Shown in pieces: positions 45,499 to 55,137 of a stretch of 64,000 nucleotides of DNA; position 1 is the stretch's first letter, and each line of letters starts with the position of its first letter. The notes beneath the pieces were generated by a model. It saw only the letters and a list, made by a program, of their open reading frames with translations, made no database searches and was not told the origin of the DNA. The stretch comes from Rhodococcus opacus B4. Its GTDB lineage: Bacteria; Actinomycetota; Actinomycetes; Mycobacteriales; Mycobacteriaceae. Location of the stretch: positions 7,849,451 through 7,913,450 of the forward strand of contig NC_012522.1 in NCBI RefSeq assembly GCF_000010805.1, in the 5' to 3' direction. A program made the position numbers and the translations under genes.

Positions 45499-46623
45499 TT
45501 GGACGAGTGGGCAAGCGTGCGACGGCTGTGCGATCGGGCGCTGGCCTCGCTACCGGAACTAGCATCTGGTGTCACGGGCCGGGTGCGCGCGGATCTGCCG
45601 GAGTACGCAATGGTCCCGCGCGACGAACACCTGGCCGATGTCGCCGAGCTGCACAGGCGCCGGATCAAGGAGATCGCCGAGCGTCGGCCGCCCGACGCCA
45701 CGGATCTAGAGCTTGTGGTGACACTTGCCCACCACCGGGCGCGCCAAGGGATTCCGATCGAGGTGCTGCTCGGTTCCTATCACGTGGGGGACCGCGAACT
45801 ATGGCGCACGTTGTGCGATCTCGCGGGCGACGCACTACCCGTCCTTCCCAGCGTCGCCGCCCTGATGATGGAGTCCCTGCATGTCATCGGGGCCGCGCTG
45901 TCCGCCGCGCACGGGGACATCACCCGAGCGCAGCAGGGCCACCGGATCACGCTGTCGCAGCGCTTTGTCGAGCTGCTCGAAGGCCGCCAACTCGACGCCG
46001 AGACGGAGCGCATCGCCGACGCTCTCGACTTCGATCCGCAGGGCGAGTTCATAGCTCTATTGTGGCGACGTGTCGGAGACCAGTCGGCACTGTCGAGAGA
46101 GCTCGAGGACGAGATGACGCGAAGCGGCGCGCGGATCGCGTACGCCTACAACGACCTGGACGTACATCTCGTCGCGCAGGGCACTTCCCTGCCGAACATC
46201 GTGGGGATCGCAACGGGCAACCTGGCGGACGGGCAGGTCGGAGTCGGCATGATCCGCGGCGGGCTAGTCGGAGCCATGATGAGTCTGTGCGACGCCCGCT
46301 TCGCCATCGCGGCAACGTCAAAGGCTCGTCCGGTTGCCCGGTTCGCAGACGTGTGGCCGTACTCGTGCGTCGCAGTGAACGAGAATCTGATCGAACCGCT
46401 GATTGCCGGCGCAGTCGAGACCGCCCGAGCACACCCTCATCTCGCGGAAGCGGTGCTCGCGTATGCGTCGTCGGACATGTCCGTTGCCAGGACGGCCAAG
46501 GGGATGCACCTACACGCGAACACCGTGACCTATCGACTGGAGCGGTGGACTCGACTGGTGAGCTGGGATCCGCGCACGTTCGATGGCCTCACCAAGTCGC
46601 TCATCGCGTGCCGCCTAGCATGA
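45499..46623 (+). CDS. PucR-family transcriptional regulator
   Basis: The 374-residue protein ends in the PucR helix-turn-helix: SSDMSVARTAKGMHLHANTV then TYRLERWTRLVSWDPRTFDG. The middle (about 160-290) is a CdaR GGDEF-like region. The N-terminal RRRIKEIAERRPPDATDLEL resembles the RsbR-type sensor found in many actinobacterial members. The start appears to be TTG at 45499; the upstream AGG-rich sequence is a fair ribosome site. It is divergent from the decayed oxidoreductase. Confidence 0.83.
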   Translation: MDEWASVRRLCDRALASLPELASGVTGRVRADLPEYAMVPRDEHLADVAELHRRRIKEIAERRPPDATDLELVVTLAHHRARQGIPIEVLLGSYHVGDRELWRTLCDLAGDALPVLPSVAALMMESLHVIGAALSAAHGDITRAQQGHRITLSQRFVELLEGRQLDAETERIADALDFDPQGEFIALLWRRVGDQSALSRELEDEMTRSGARIAYAYNDLDVHLVAQGTSLPNIVGIATGNLADGQVGVGMIRGGLVGAMMSLCDARFAIAATSKARPVARFADVWPYSCVAVNENLIEPLIAGAVETARAHPHLAEAVLAYASSDMSVARTAKGMHLHANTVTYRLERWTRLVSWDPRTFDGLTKSLIACRLA

Positions 46624-46779
46624 CCTCCGCGATCGTGCATTCAGAACGAGGTCAGCCGGCGTCGCGCGTATGCAAACGTGCACGGGCCTGTGCAGCATTC
46701 GCCATTGACGAACTTGGCGTCATGTGAGGAGACTCATGTCAAATCCCGACTCCCCAACGCCAGCCGACGTCCCGTTCCT

Positions 46780-47395
46780 GGGTCTCCACGTCGGACTTTT
46801 TCGGTGCAGGCACGCGCTGACCTGCTGCATGGAAACGTGTAACCCATTTTTTGAACAACGCGTCCACGAACACGTGGGATCGGAACCGGTTAACGCGATC
46901 CGAATGCACAATCGTGCCGACCGGGTTGCGTAGTGCGATGGCGTGGCCTAACGCGGAGCAGGCCAATCCCGCGGTCATGCGTTTGGCGATCGAGTATCCG
47001 ACGATCCGGTTGGAGAAGCAGTACTTGATCTCGCAGAGGTAGAGCTTACCGCCGTCGGTCGAAGCTCAGTGATGTCGGCGAGCCGCAGCCGATCTGGTAG
47101 ATCGACAATGAACTTGCGGGCCGTCGGTCGTCGTGGACGGGCGGGCCGGCCTTGCGATTGAGACCGCGTTCTTGGCGAACACCGAGAAGATCCGCTGCTG
47201 CGAGCACCGACGCTGGACGGTTCTCACCAGTGGTGATGCCGTACTCGGGTAGCTCGTCGGTGATGAACCGGCAACCGAATGCCGGCTCGTCGGCGTGGAT
47301 GTCGAGTGCGGCGTTGATCACGTGGGCGTCGTCCCAGTCCCACTGCGAGACGGGAGTGGTGCTCCATTTGTAGATGGATTGCCGGGACATCCCAG
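46780..47395 (-). pseudogene. IS3-family OrfB relic
   Basis: Minus-strand frames give the start of an IS3 OrfB (SRQSIYKWSTTPVSQWDWDD then ALDIHADEPAFGCRFITDEL) and, after a gap, the integrase-core segment AIALRNPVGTIVHSDRVNRF, in which a consensus SDRGSQFRS has changed. Frameshifts and substitutions show it is dead. No OrfA was found. Confidence 0.75.
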
Positions 47396-47439
47396 CACCC
47401 GGCAGGTCACCGAGACGGCGATAGGTCCGCGGAAAGGTC

Positions 47440-48060
47440 GAGGACCAGCGGGGACATCATGTAGTGCCACTATGCCGCCCTTAAGCAGGTGCGGTGGTTC
47501 GTCGGATGCTTGGCAGGGGGTGCCGTCTCGAAGCATGGCGAAGAAAACGTCGCATCGCCGGCGGGTGAGTGCGGGACGGGGGGCTAGGTTATAGCTTTTG
47601 CCCCGTGCTCGTTTGCGCTCGTCGTAGTCGCGATATTCGCGGCCTTGCTGTGCTGCGAACGCTGAAAGACAGAGCACGCGTTTGAGTTTCTTGTTGCCGC
47701 GTCGTGACCGGAGCTCTCTGCGGATGGATGATCTCGACGGTCGGGTGACGGGCGCGAGGCTGGTGGAGGACGCGAGGTGCCCGGCGGAGACGAACTCTTT
47801 GCCGGATACTTCGGTGATGATGTATGCGGTAGTCCTGCCCACTATTCCGGGCATCGAGATCAGGACCCGATGAAAAGGGCGCGTCTGACACGGCAGCGAC
47901 TTCGTTGGCAATGTCGAGGAGTTGCCTCTGGAGCGATGAGACCCGCTTCGCCAGTTTCGGAATGACGGTCTTTGCGGCGTCAGCGCCCACGATGACGATA
48001 GCTTGCTGTCAAGTGCTGTCAGGATTGAGTCGGCCATTCGTGTGCCCATGCGTGGTGCAT
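47440..48060 (-). pseudogene. IS110-family transposase relic
   Basis: The C-terminal half of an IS110 transposase can be read: MPGIVGRTTAYIITEVSGKE, AGHLASSTSLAPVTRPSRSS, RRGNKKLKRVLCLSAFAA and RRRCDVFFAMLRDGT. The coiled linker is in another frame (KTVIPKLAKRVSSLQRQLLD). The N-terminal DEDD catalytic part is missing. This is a different IS110 type from the intact one at 55882. Confidence 0.75.
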
Positions 48061-48302
48061 TCCTGCTCAACCGTTGTGAGGGCAGATCCATCGCAGGTCA
48101 GATGTCAATCGAAGGTGGCGCAGCCCCTTCTCGCACTCTAAGCCTCAATCCGTGGATCGGTGATCTCGGTGATTTCGGGTCGATCTATTTGGTGATGCCG
48201 ATGGGCGACGGTTTTCGGGGCGTGGCTGATCTGCTGACCGGGTTGTCAGCTTATCCACGTTCGGTATTCCTGGGTCGGGGCCGTGTAGCCGGGGTGTCGG
48301 GG

Positions 48303-49676
48303 TCAGGCCGCTTGCGGAGGTTCGTAGTCGATGATGCTGTCCCAGAAGGTTGTCCAGTCGTCTTGTCGCGGCCAGTGAGCTGGAAGGTGGAGCACGGTTT
48401 TGCGTGCAGGTCGGGCGAATCGGGCCGGTACGTTGACCAGGTGCCGGCGCACCGTGGCCCCGCGGGCCACGGCGTGGCGGCCGCCGGCGAGGGTGCCGGT
48501 GGCGCGCAGCAGGTTGTGGGCGATCGCGGCGCAGAGCACCCAGGCGCTGTTCGCGCCGAAACGACCGGAGGGTACGTGCGCGAGTGGTACGTCGATCAGG
48601 TCCGCGAACACCGTTTCCACGATCGCGTGTTTGCGGTGGGTGATGTCGGCGTCGACGGTCAGCAGGTCGGAATTGGTAAAGAACGGGTCGTAACGCCACA
48701 CCGGGAACAATGCATCCGGGTAGTTGGCGTCCTTGACCCGGCGCACAATGAGGCGGGCGGTGACCCGGTGGCGTCCGGAGAACGCGGTGTACTCGACCTC
48801 GGCGACCTCGGCGTCGGAGATCAGCTCCCCGGTGTTGGGGTCGGTGACCGCACCGGGGTAGTGCACCGGTATCCAGTCGCCGTCATCGATGGAGGCGATG
48901 GCCCGGGTGATGCGCGGATTGCGGGTCATCACCAGGGAGAACTCGATGCCGGCGGTGACCTCGGCACCGATGACGGCCTTGTTTCCGAACGCCGAATCAC
49001 AGCGGACCATGATCTTGCCCGTCGCACCGCAGGCGCGGGCGGTGCTGATTGCCGAGCGCAGTTGGGAGGCGGCGCCGCGGCCGGATCCGGTCTTGCCGGC
49101 CCGCAGCCGCATCTCCGCGACCACCGGCGCCGCCTGCCCCGTGGACAAGGTCGTGACCAGCGGCGACAGCCCCTTGCGGAGCAGAGCGCGGCCGGCGATC
49201 TCCGCGTGCCCGTAGGACGCTCCCTGTTTCTGGTGCCCGAAGACCGGGCGCAGCAACGAGTCGATGTCGAGGAACGCCCGGTCCTCGATGCCGGGCAGCG
49301 GCGGGGTGCGGGCGGCGAGGGCGATCAGATGCCGGCGCAGCACCGCCCCGAACTGCAGGCTGTGTCCGTAGGTGAACTCGCGCAGGAAGATCCCCAGGGT
49401 CGACGGGTGCGTAGACCTGGTCGAACAGGGCGGGCATCCCGCCTGCCCGGAGCAGGGTCATGTCGTCGATGACATCCGCTCCGGTACACATCCCGCCGAT
49501 GATCGAGGCCAGTTTCCCGACCGGGTTCGCCGCACCCGAGGCCACCCTCGTGGAGGTGAGGTCGACATGGGCGTCGATCAGCTCCGACAGGCCGGCCTGT
49601 TCGGCGAGTCCGAGGACCGGGACCAACCCCTGCCGCCGACACGAGATTGGGTTCGTCGAACCTGTCTTGGCTCACT
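48303..49676 (-). pseudogene. IS1380-family transposase with two single-base frameshifts
   Basis: Read leftward, the frames join as DEPNLVSAAG, LVPVLGLAEQAGLSELIDAH, MPALFDQVYAP, LGIFLREFTYGHSLQFGAVL and then a 346-residue open frame ending at 48303. That frame contains DRAFLDIDSLLRPVFGHQKQ, the catalytic segment IMVRCDSAFGNKAVIGAEV and ITHRKHAIVETVFADLI. The first break is an extra base in a four-base run near 49627. The second is an extra base in a three-base run at 49405-49407. Removing both restores one frame. The N-terminal edge may be cut by the IS1634-type element. Confidence 0.8.
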
Positions 49677-51032
49677 TCTCGGTGAGGAATGACGTTCCAA
49701 TCTCTTGACCTGGCACTTCTCGTGTCTACGGCGGCGGTTTCACGCACTAACGGCGCCGGTCTACCCTCGTCGGGTGACGTTCATCAGGCGGGTCCGGACG
49801 AAGTCCGGGGCCACAGCGGTGCAGGTCGCCCGCTATGTCAACGGCCGGCAGGAGATCGTCAAGCACATCGGGTCAGCGCACACCGATGTCGAGCTCGGGA
49901 TGCTTCTCGAGCGGGCCCGAGCGTGGATCGAGCCCGATCAACAGGCCCTCGACCTGGGCGTCACCCCGCAAACACCGGCGGCGAGCGTCCTGGCGGCGGG
50001 CCAGGGCGTGTTGTTGCCAGCCGCGGATGACCGGCCGGTCGTCGATGCGCCGGGGCGGACCGCGTCGACGGGGTCGGTGGTACTGCGGCAGATCCTCGAA
50101 AGTCTCTACGACCAGCTCGGTTTCGGAGTGCTCGGCGACGAGGTGTTCCGGGATCTAGTGATCGCCCGAATCGTCGAGCCCGGCTCGAAACTCGACGCCG
50201 CCAGGGTGGTTCGTGACCTCGGGAAGGCCCCGGCGAGCTACGCCACGATCAAGCGGCACCTGCGGTGGATCGTCGACCGCGACTACCGGGACCAGATCGC
50301 GACGAAATGTTTCGAGCATGCCGCCGAAACAGGTGGCCTGTCCCTGATCCTCTACGACGTCACGACCTTGTATTTCGAGGCGGAGAAGGAAGACGAGCTC
50401 CGCAAGGTCGGCTACTCGAAAGAACGCCGCGTCGATCCGCAGATCGTGGTCGGTCTGCTCGTCGACCGGACCGGATTCCCCTTGGAAGTCGGATGTTTCG
50501 AGGGGAACAAGGCCGAAACCCACACCATCGTCCCGATCATCCGGCAGTTCCAGACCCGCCACGACATCACCGGGGTCGAGATGGTCGTCGCCGCCGACGC
50601 CGGGATGCTCTCCGCCGGTAACTTGAAGGACCTCGACGACGCCGGCCTGAAGTTCATCGTCGGCTCCCGCGTCACCAAAGCACCCATCGATCTGTCGAAC
50701 CATTTCCATTGGAAAGGAGACGTTTTCGTCGACGGACAAGTCATCGACACCGTCACGCCGCGGCATGCGAAGAGCACCGTCAACAACATCCGTCACCGCA
50801 CCGAACCGGTCTGGGATCCGGCCAGGCACCCGAAGTCGTGGCGGGCGGTCTGGCAGTACTCGAAACGCCGCGCGGTCCGCGACAACCAGACCTTGAACGC
50901 CCAGGAAACCCGAGCCCGCGAGGTCGTCGACGGGGCGAAAGCCCCGAAATCGACCCGGTTCGTCAAGACCACCGGCAAGGGACGCAGCCTCGACACCGCA
51001 TCGATCGAGCGGGCCCGGTCGCTGATCGGGTT

Positions 51033-51124
51033 GAAAGGTTAGGACGATGTCGGGGTTATGCCGACATGGGTCGCATCGTTGCTGGTAGTGGCCTCGTCAC
51101 CGGTGGATTGTTCGGCATAATCAC
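51033..51124. repeat. Left 92-bp terminal inverted repeat of the RIT element
   Basis: It is the exact reverse complement of 54521-54612. Near the outer end it contains the short internal dyad ATGTCGGGGTTATGCCGACAT (arms ATGTCGG and CCGACAT), a likely recombinase-binding site. Confidence 0.92.
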
Positions 51125-51185
51125 CGAATGCCGAGTCAGGCGTAATGCTGGTGTTCCCTGGTGTCGAAGGGAAGGAAACACAGCC

Positions 51186-52109
51186 ATGTCCACCACCGAC
51201 GATGGCACTCGCTGGATCATGATCGACGACGCGATCAAGGACTTCGACCGTTACCTGATCACGGGTAAGAACGCATCCGAGATGACCCGCCAGTGCTACA
51301 CCCGACACGCACGAGCGTTCCTGAACACTGTCGCGCAGTCGGCAGCTGCGGTCGACCTCGAACAGTTGTCGGGGCCACAGGTCCGTTCGTATGTCACAGA
51401 TCTGGGCGAACGTTACGCTCCACAATCACTGAAACTCAAGGCAACTGCGCTGCGAATCTTTCTGCGGTTTGCGTGGATGTCCGGACAGATGAGCTCGGAT
51501 CTGACCGGCGCAGTCGGCCCGGTGATCACTCATCGGTCCGGCAAGATCCCCAAGGCGCTACACCCGGACGAACTGGTACGCCTGTTAGCGGCACCCGATC
51601 GGCACACTCTGGGCGGAACCCGCGATTACGCACTGCTGGTCCTGATGTCCCGGCTCGGATTCCGTGCCGGCGAAGTCGGCGGACTTCGCCTCGACGACAT
51701 CGACTGGGCGCATGCGAAAGTCAGGGTGCGGGTCAAAGGAGGGAACGTCCTCGAGTTGCCCATTCCCGGCGATGTCGGCTCTGCTTTGGTGGAGTACCTG
51801 CAGCGGCGTCCCACTCCGACCCCTCACCGTGAAGTATTCCTCACGAACTACGGGGCGCCGGTGCCGATGACCCGCGGGGCGGTGACGCAGGTGGTCGAGC
51901 GCAATGCCCGCACGGCGGGTCTGGGGATGGTGCACGCACACCGGTTGCGGCACAGTGCTGCTCGCGCCGTGCTCGTCGGTGGCGGCACGTTCGAGGAGGT
52001 CGGTGAGCTGCTCGGTCACGCCACCCGGCAGGTCACCATGGCGTACTCGTCGTTCGACCTCGCGTCGATGCGTCCCCTTGCCCGCCCGTGGCCGGTCAGG
52101 GGGCAGTGA
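51186..52109 (+). CDS. Tyrosine recombinase, first of the RIT trio
   Basis: The 307-residue protein has an N-terminal SAM-like DNA-binding domain (about 10-90) and a catalytic domain. Catalytic residues are visible: Arg in RLGFRAGEVGGLRLDDID, His-x-x-Arg in AHRLRHSAARA, His in LLGHATRQVT and the nucleophilic Tyr in MAYSSFD. The set is complete. It acts with its two neighbours to move the element. Its stop overlaps the next start (TGATG), so translation is coupled. Confidence 0.9.
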   Translation: MSTTDDGTRWIMIDDAIKDFDRYLITGKNASEMTRQCYTRHARAFLNTVAQSAAAVDLEQLSGPQVRSYVTDLGERYAPQSLKLKATALRIFLRFAWMSGQMSSDLTGAVGPVITHRSGKIPKALHPDELVRLLAAPDRHTLGGTRDYALLVLMSRLGFRAGEVGGLRLDDIDWAHAKVRVRVKGGNVLELPIPGDVGSALVEYLQRRPTPTPHREVFLTNYGAPVPMTRGAVTQVVERNARTAGLGMVHAHRLRHSAARAVLVGGGTFEEVGELLGHATRQVTMAYSSFDLASMRPLARPWPVRGQ

Positions 52110-53038
52110 TGCCCACCTGGACTGTCCTCATCGACGAGTACCTCGACTTCCGCATCGCACGAGGATTCCAACCGAGCCGCAAGATAGAACGATTGCTCCC
52201 GCAGTTCGTCGCCTCGCTGCCCGACAGCCGCGACGACGGTCTGCTGTTCAGCAACGCCGATGCGCTGACCTGGGCGAACCTCCCTGATCAGGCAGCACCT
52301 TCCTGGGTGTCGGCTCGCTTGTCGATCGTGCGGGGCTTCGCGCTCTACCTCGCCGGATCCGGCCTACCCGTTGTCGTGCCGGCCTCCCGGCAGACACCGA
52401 CCTCGTCTCGCCGAGCCACCCCGTATCTGTATTCGACCTGCGAGGTCGTCGACCTCATGGACGCCACCGATGCGATGTTCACACCCTTGCGTGCCGCCAC
52501 CATGCGCACCCTCATCGGGCTGCTCTTCGTCACCGGAATGCGCATCGGTGAGACGCTGCACCTGAATGTCGGCGACCTCGACACCGAGCAGAACACCCTG
52601 ATGATCCGGCACGCGAAGCTCGGTCGCGAACGCATCGTCTGCCTCGATAACAGCACCACCGAGGCGTTACGGGCCTACCTCCACGACCCGCCTCGACGCG
52701 ATCTGGGCACCGGCACCGATCGGCCGCTGTTCGTCACCGGCACAGGCACCGCGGTCTCCTACTCCACCGTCTGCGGTGGCTTCGGCCAGCTGGTCCGCCG
52801 TGTCGGACTGGACCATCGTGCCGGCGCCCGTCCACGCCTGCACGATCTGCGCCACAGTTTCGCCACCCTGACGATGGTCGAGGCCTACCGGACAGGACGC
52901 GATCCCGGGCACACGTTCGCCGTATTGTCCTTCTGGCTCGGGCATTGCAACCCGGTCGACACCTATTGGTATCTGCAGGCCGCCCCGGAAGTCGCGGCGA
53001 TCGCCGCCGGGCGCCTCGACCACGGCCAGGAGTGGTGA
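52109..53038 (+). CDS. Tyrosine recombinase, second of the RIT trio
   Basis: The 309-residue protein has Arg in FVTGMRIGETLHLNVGDLD, His-x-x-Arg in LHDLRHSFATLT, His in FWLGHCNPVDTYW and Tyr in DTYWYLQAAPE. An extended loop before the last histidine (EAYRTGRDPGHTFAVLS) marks it as a different subfamily from the first. Its stop overlaps the third gene's ATG. Confidence 0.9.
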   Translation: MPTWTVLIDEYLDFRIARGFQPSRKIERLLPQFVASLPDSRDDGLLFSNADALTWANLPDQAAPSWVSARLSIVRGFALYLAGSGLPVVVPASRQTPTSSRRATPYLYSTCEVVDLMDATDAMFTPLRAATMRTLIGLLFVTGMRIGETLHLNVGDLDTEQNTLMIRHAKLGRERIVCLDNSTTEALRAYLHDPPRRDLGTGTDRPLFVTGTGTAVSYSTVCGGFGQLVRRVGLDHRAGARPRLHDLRHSFATLTMVEAYRTGRDPGHTFAVLSFWLGHCNPVDTYWYLQAAPEVAAIAAGRLDHGQEW

Positions 53039-54524
53039 TGAACCACCGTCTCGCCCCGATTCTGCAGCGGTACTTCACCACTTACGCGCTCACCCAGCGG
53101 GCGCTGAGCCCGGCCACGATCCGGACCTACCGTGACAGTTGGGCACTGCTGCTCACGTTCGTCGCCGAACGCACGCAGATCCCGCCCCACGCACTCGAAT
53201 TGGCACATATCGACCACCGGTGCGTCACCGCGTTCCTCGACCACCTCGAGAACGAACGGGGCAACAGTATCGCCACCCGCAATTTGCGGTTGGCCGCGAT
53301 CAAGGCGGTGCTGGCCTTCGAGTGCGCGACCATGCCCGAGCACCTCGAGACCATCGCGGCAGTTCAGGCGATCCCCGTCAAGAAACACCCGCGACCGCAG
53401 TTGAGCTACCTCACCGCCACGCAGGTCAAAGCACTGCTCGACGGGATCGACACCACGACCTGGACCGGACGACGGGACCAGGCGATGTTCACGCTCGCTG
53501 CCCACACCGGGCTGCGCGTCAGCGAACTGATCTCCTTGACCGTCGACAGTGTTCATCTCGGCACCGCCGCGCATGTTGCCTGCACCGGAAAGGGACGCAA
53601 GCACCGCGCCACACCCCTGACAACCGCCACCGCCGCGTTGTTGAAAACCTATCTGCACGAACGACACACGCATCCGGGTCACGCGTTGTTCCCCAACCCG
53701 CGAGGCGAACCACTGTCCGTCGACGCGATCGGGCAACGGCTGCGCACCCACGTGCGCCGGGCAGCACGCGCCTGTCCAGAACTCGCCGGCACCCACGTCA
53801 CCGTCCACACCCTCCGACACACCGCGGCGATGCGGTTCCTCGCCGCCGGCATCGACACCGCGGTCATCGCACTCTGGCTCACCCGCGACCGCAGTTGAGC
53901 TACCTCACCGCCACGCAGGTCAAAGCACTGCTCGACGGGATCGACACCACGACCTGGACCGGACGACGGGACCAGGCGATGTTCACGCTCGCTGCCCACA
54001 CCGGGCTGCGCGTCAGCGAACTGATCTCCTTGACCGTCGACAGTGTTCATCTCGGCACCGCCGCGCATGTTGCCTGCACCGGAAAGGGACGCAAGCACCG
54101 CGCCACACCCCTGACAACCGCCACCGCCGCGTTGTTGAAAACCTATCTGCACGAACGACACACGCATCCGGGTCACGCGTTGTTCCCCAACCCGCGAGGC
54201 GAACCACTGTCCGTCGACGCGATCGGGCAACGGCTGCGCACCCACGTGCGCCGGGCAGCACGCGCCTGTCCAGAACTCGCCGGCACCCACGTCACCGTCC
54301 ACACCCTCCGACACACCGCGGCGATGCGGTTCCTCGCCGCCGGCATCGACACCGCGGTCATCGCACTCTGGCTCGGCCACGAATCCACCGCGACCACCAG
54401 CATCTACCTACACGCCGACATGGACATCAAACGACGCGCTCTCGAACGGACACGTCAACCGGACGTCGTGGCGGGTGACTACACGCCACCGGACTCACTT
54501 CTGGCTTGGCTGCAAGGCCTGTGA
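53038..54524 (+). pseudogene. Third RIT tyrosine recombinase broken by internal duplication
   Basis: The first frame encodes a normal N-terminus, Arg in HTGLRVSELISL and VHTLRHTAAMRF, then ends at a stop 7 codons after IALWL. The expected ending, WLGHESTATTSIYLHADMD with the catalytic His and Tyr, lies downstream in another frame. The cause is an exact tandem duplication (53386-53879 and 53880-54373) of 494 bp, which shifts frame by 2. Without one copy the gene would be a normal recombinase of about 330 residues. As it stands it lacks the catalytic tyrosine. Confidence 0.9.
53386..54373. repeat. Exact 494-bp tandem duplication
   Basis: Unit 1 is 53386-53879 and unit 2 is 53880-54373; by eye they match throughout. 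The repeat begins CACCCGCGACCGCAG in both. The junction shares essentially no sequence with the original flank, so a template-switch, end-joining event or assembly error is more likely than recombination between pre-existing repeats. Confidence 0.9.
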
Positions 54525-54612
54525 TTATGCCGAACAATCCACCGGTGACGAGGCCACTACCAGCAACGATGCGACCCATGTCGGCATAACCCCGACATCG
54601 TCCTAACCTTTC
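54521..54612. repeat. Right 92-bp terminal inverted repeat of the RIT element
   Basis: It is the exact reverse complement of 51033-51124. Its inner edge overlaps the stop codon region of the third recombinase. Its outer CCTTTC begins a second palindrome at 54607-54638. Confidence 0.92.
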
Positions 54613-54638
54613 TTAGGTCGAACTCGACCTAAGAAAGG
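54607..54638. repeat. 14-4-14 perfect palindrome at the RIT right edge
   Basis: CCTTTCTTAGGTCG and CGACCTAAGAAAGG are exact inverted repeats around AACT. The palindrome ends on the GAAAGG junction hexamer and is absent from the left edge, so it belongs to the element or to its insertion mechanism. Confidence 0.85.
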
Positions 54639-55137
54639 CTATGTCACCAACATCCCCGCCACCCTGATGGAACCCGGCGAGGTGATCGGCAAGTATCACG
54701 ACCTCTGGCACGTCGAGCAGTCGTTCCGCATGTCGAAAACTGACCTGAGAGCCAGGCCGATCTTCCACCGCACCCGCGACGCGATCGAAGCGCACCTGAC
54801 CATCGTGTTCGCCGCCCTGGCGGTGTCCTACCTGGCCCAACACCGCAGCGGACTAGCGATCGGCAACGTCCTCAAACGACTCCGACCTCTCCGCTCGGCC
54901 ACCATCGCGATCAACGGCACCCGACACACATTCCCACCCGAACTCGACCCCGACACCCGCGACCTCATCGACAAGATCACCGGACCCGGACTCACGCACT
55001 AACGAAATGAGCCAACTCAGGAGACGGCCGGCGGCCGCGCCGCGGCCGACACCGCCCCTGATTCCGGGTTCGGCGCGTAGCGACCCCTTCGTCTCGGTTC
55101 CCGGTCGCGGTCGCCTGGGGGTGAGAGGGTGCGGGGT

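Larger units (their letters stand above)
51033..54638 (+). mobile_element. Recombinase-in-trio (RIT) element
   Basis: Three tyrosine-recombinase genes in a row (51186-54524) are bounded by 92-bp inverted repeats, 51033-51124 and 54521-54612, that match at every position. The hexamer GAAAGG stands at both junctions (51033-51038 and 54633-54638). Removing the element with one hexamer restores the host IS1634 transposase. RIT elements are defined by three adjacent recombinase genes of different subfamilies, with no other cargo, as here. The right side has an extra 26 bases containing a palindrome. The third gene is broken, so the element is probably not self-mobile. Confidence 0.85.
49774..55002 (+). 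pseudogene. IS1634-family transposase split by a RIT element
   Basis: The 5' part (49774-51038) encodes QVARYVNGRQEIVKHIGSAH, LILYDVTTLYFEAEKEDELR and VVAADAGMLSAGNLKDLDDA. The 3' part (54639-55002) encodes YVTNIPATLMEPGEVIGKYH and LWHVEQSFRMSKTDLRARPI. Joined after one copy of GAAAGG they give an exact 542-codon frame, typical of IS1634 transposases (DDE type). The GTG at 49774 starts it. Element ends are tentative: TTGGCTCA at 49667-49674 and TGAGCCAA at 55008-55015 could be terminal inverted repeats, and a 13-base direct repeat TCACGCACTAACG lies at 49740 and 54992. Confidence 0.88.

Noticed and set aside
46624..46780. Small open frames between PucR and the IS3 relic
   Set aside because: No ribosome site or resemblance; the translation is probably chance.
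53038..54524. Two separate recombinase genes in the third position of the RIT element
   Set aside because: The second 'gene' is a frame-shifted copy of the middle and end of the first, produced by the 494-bp duplication; it lacks an own N-terminal domain.
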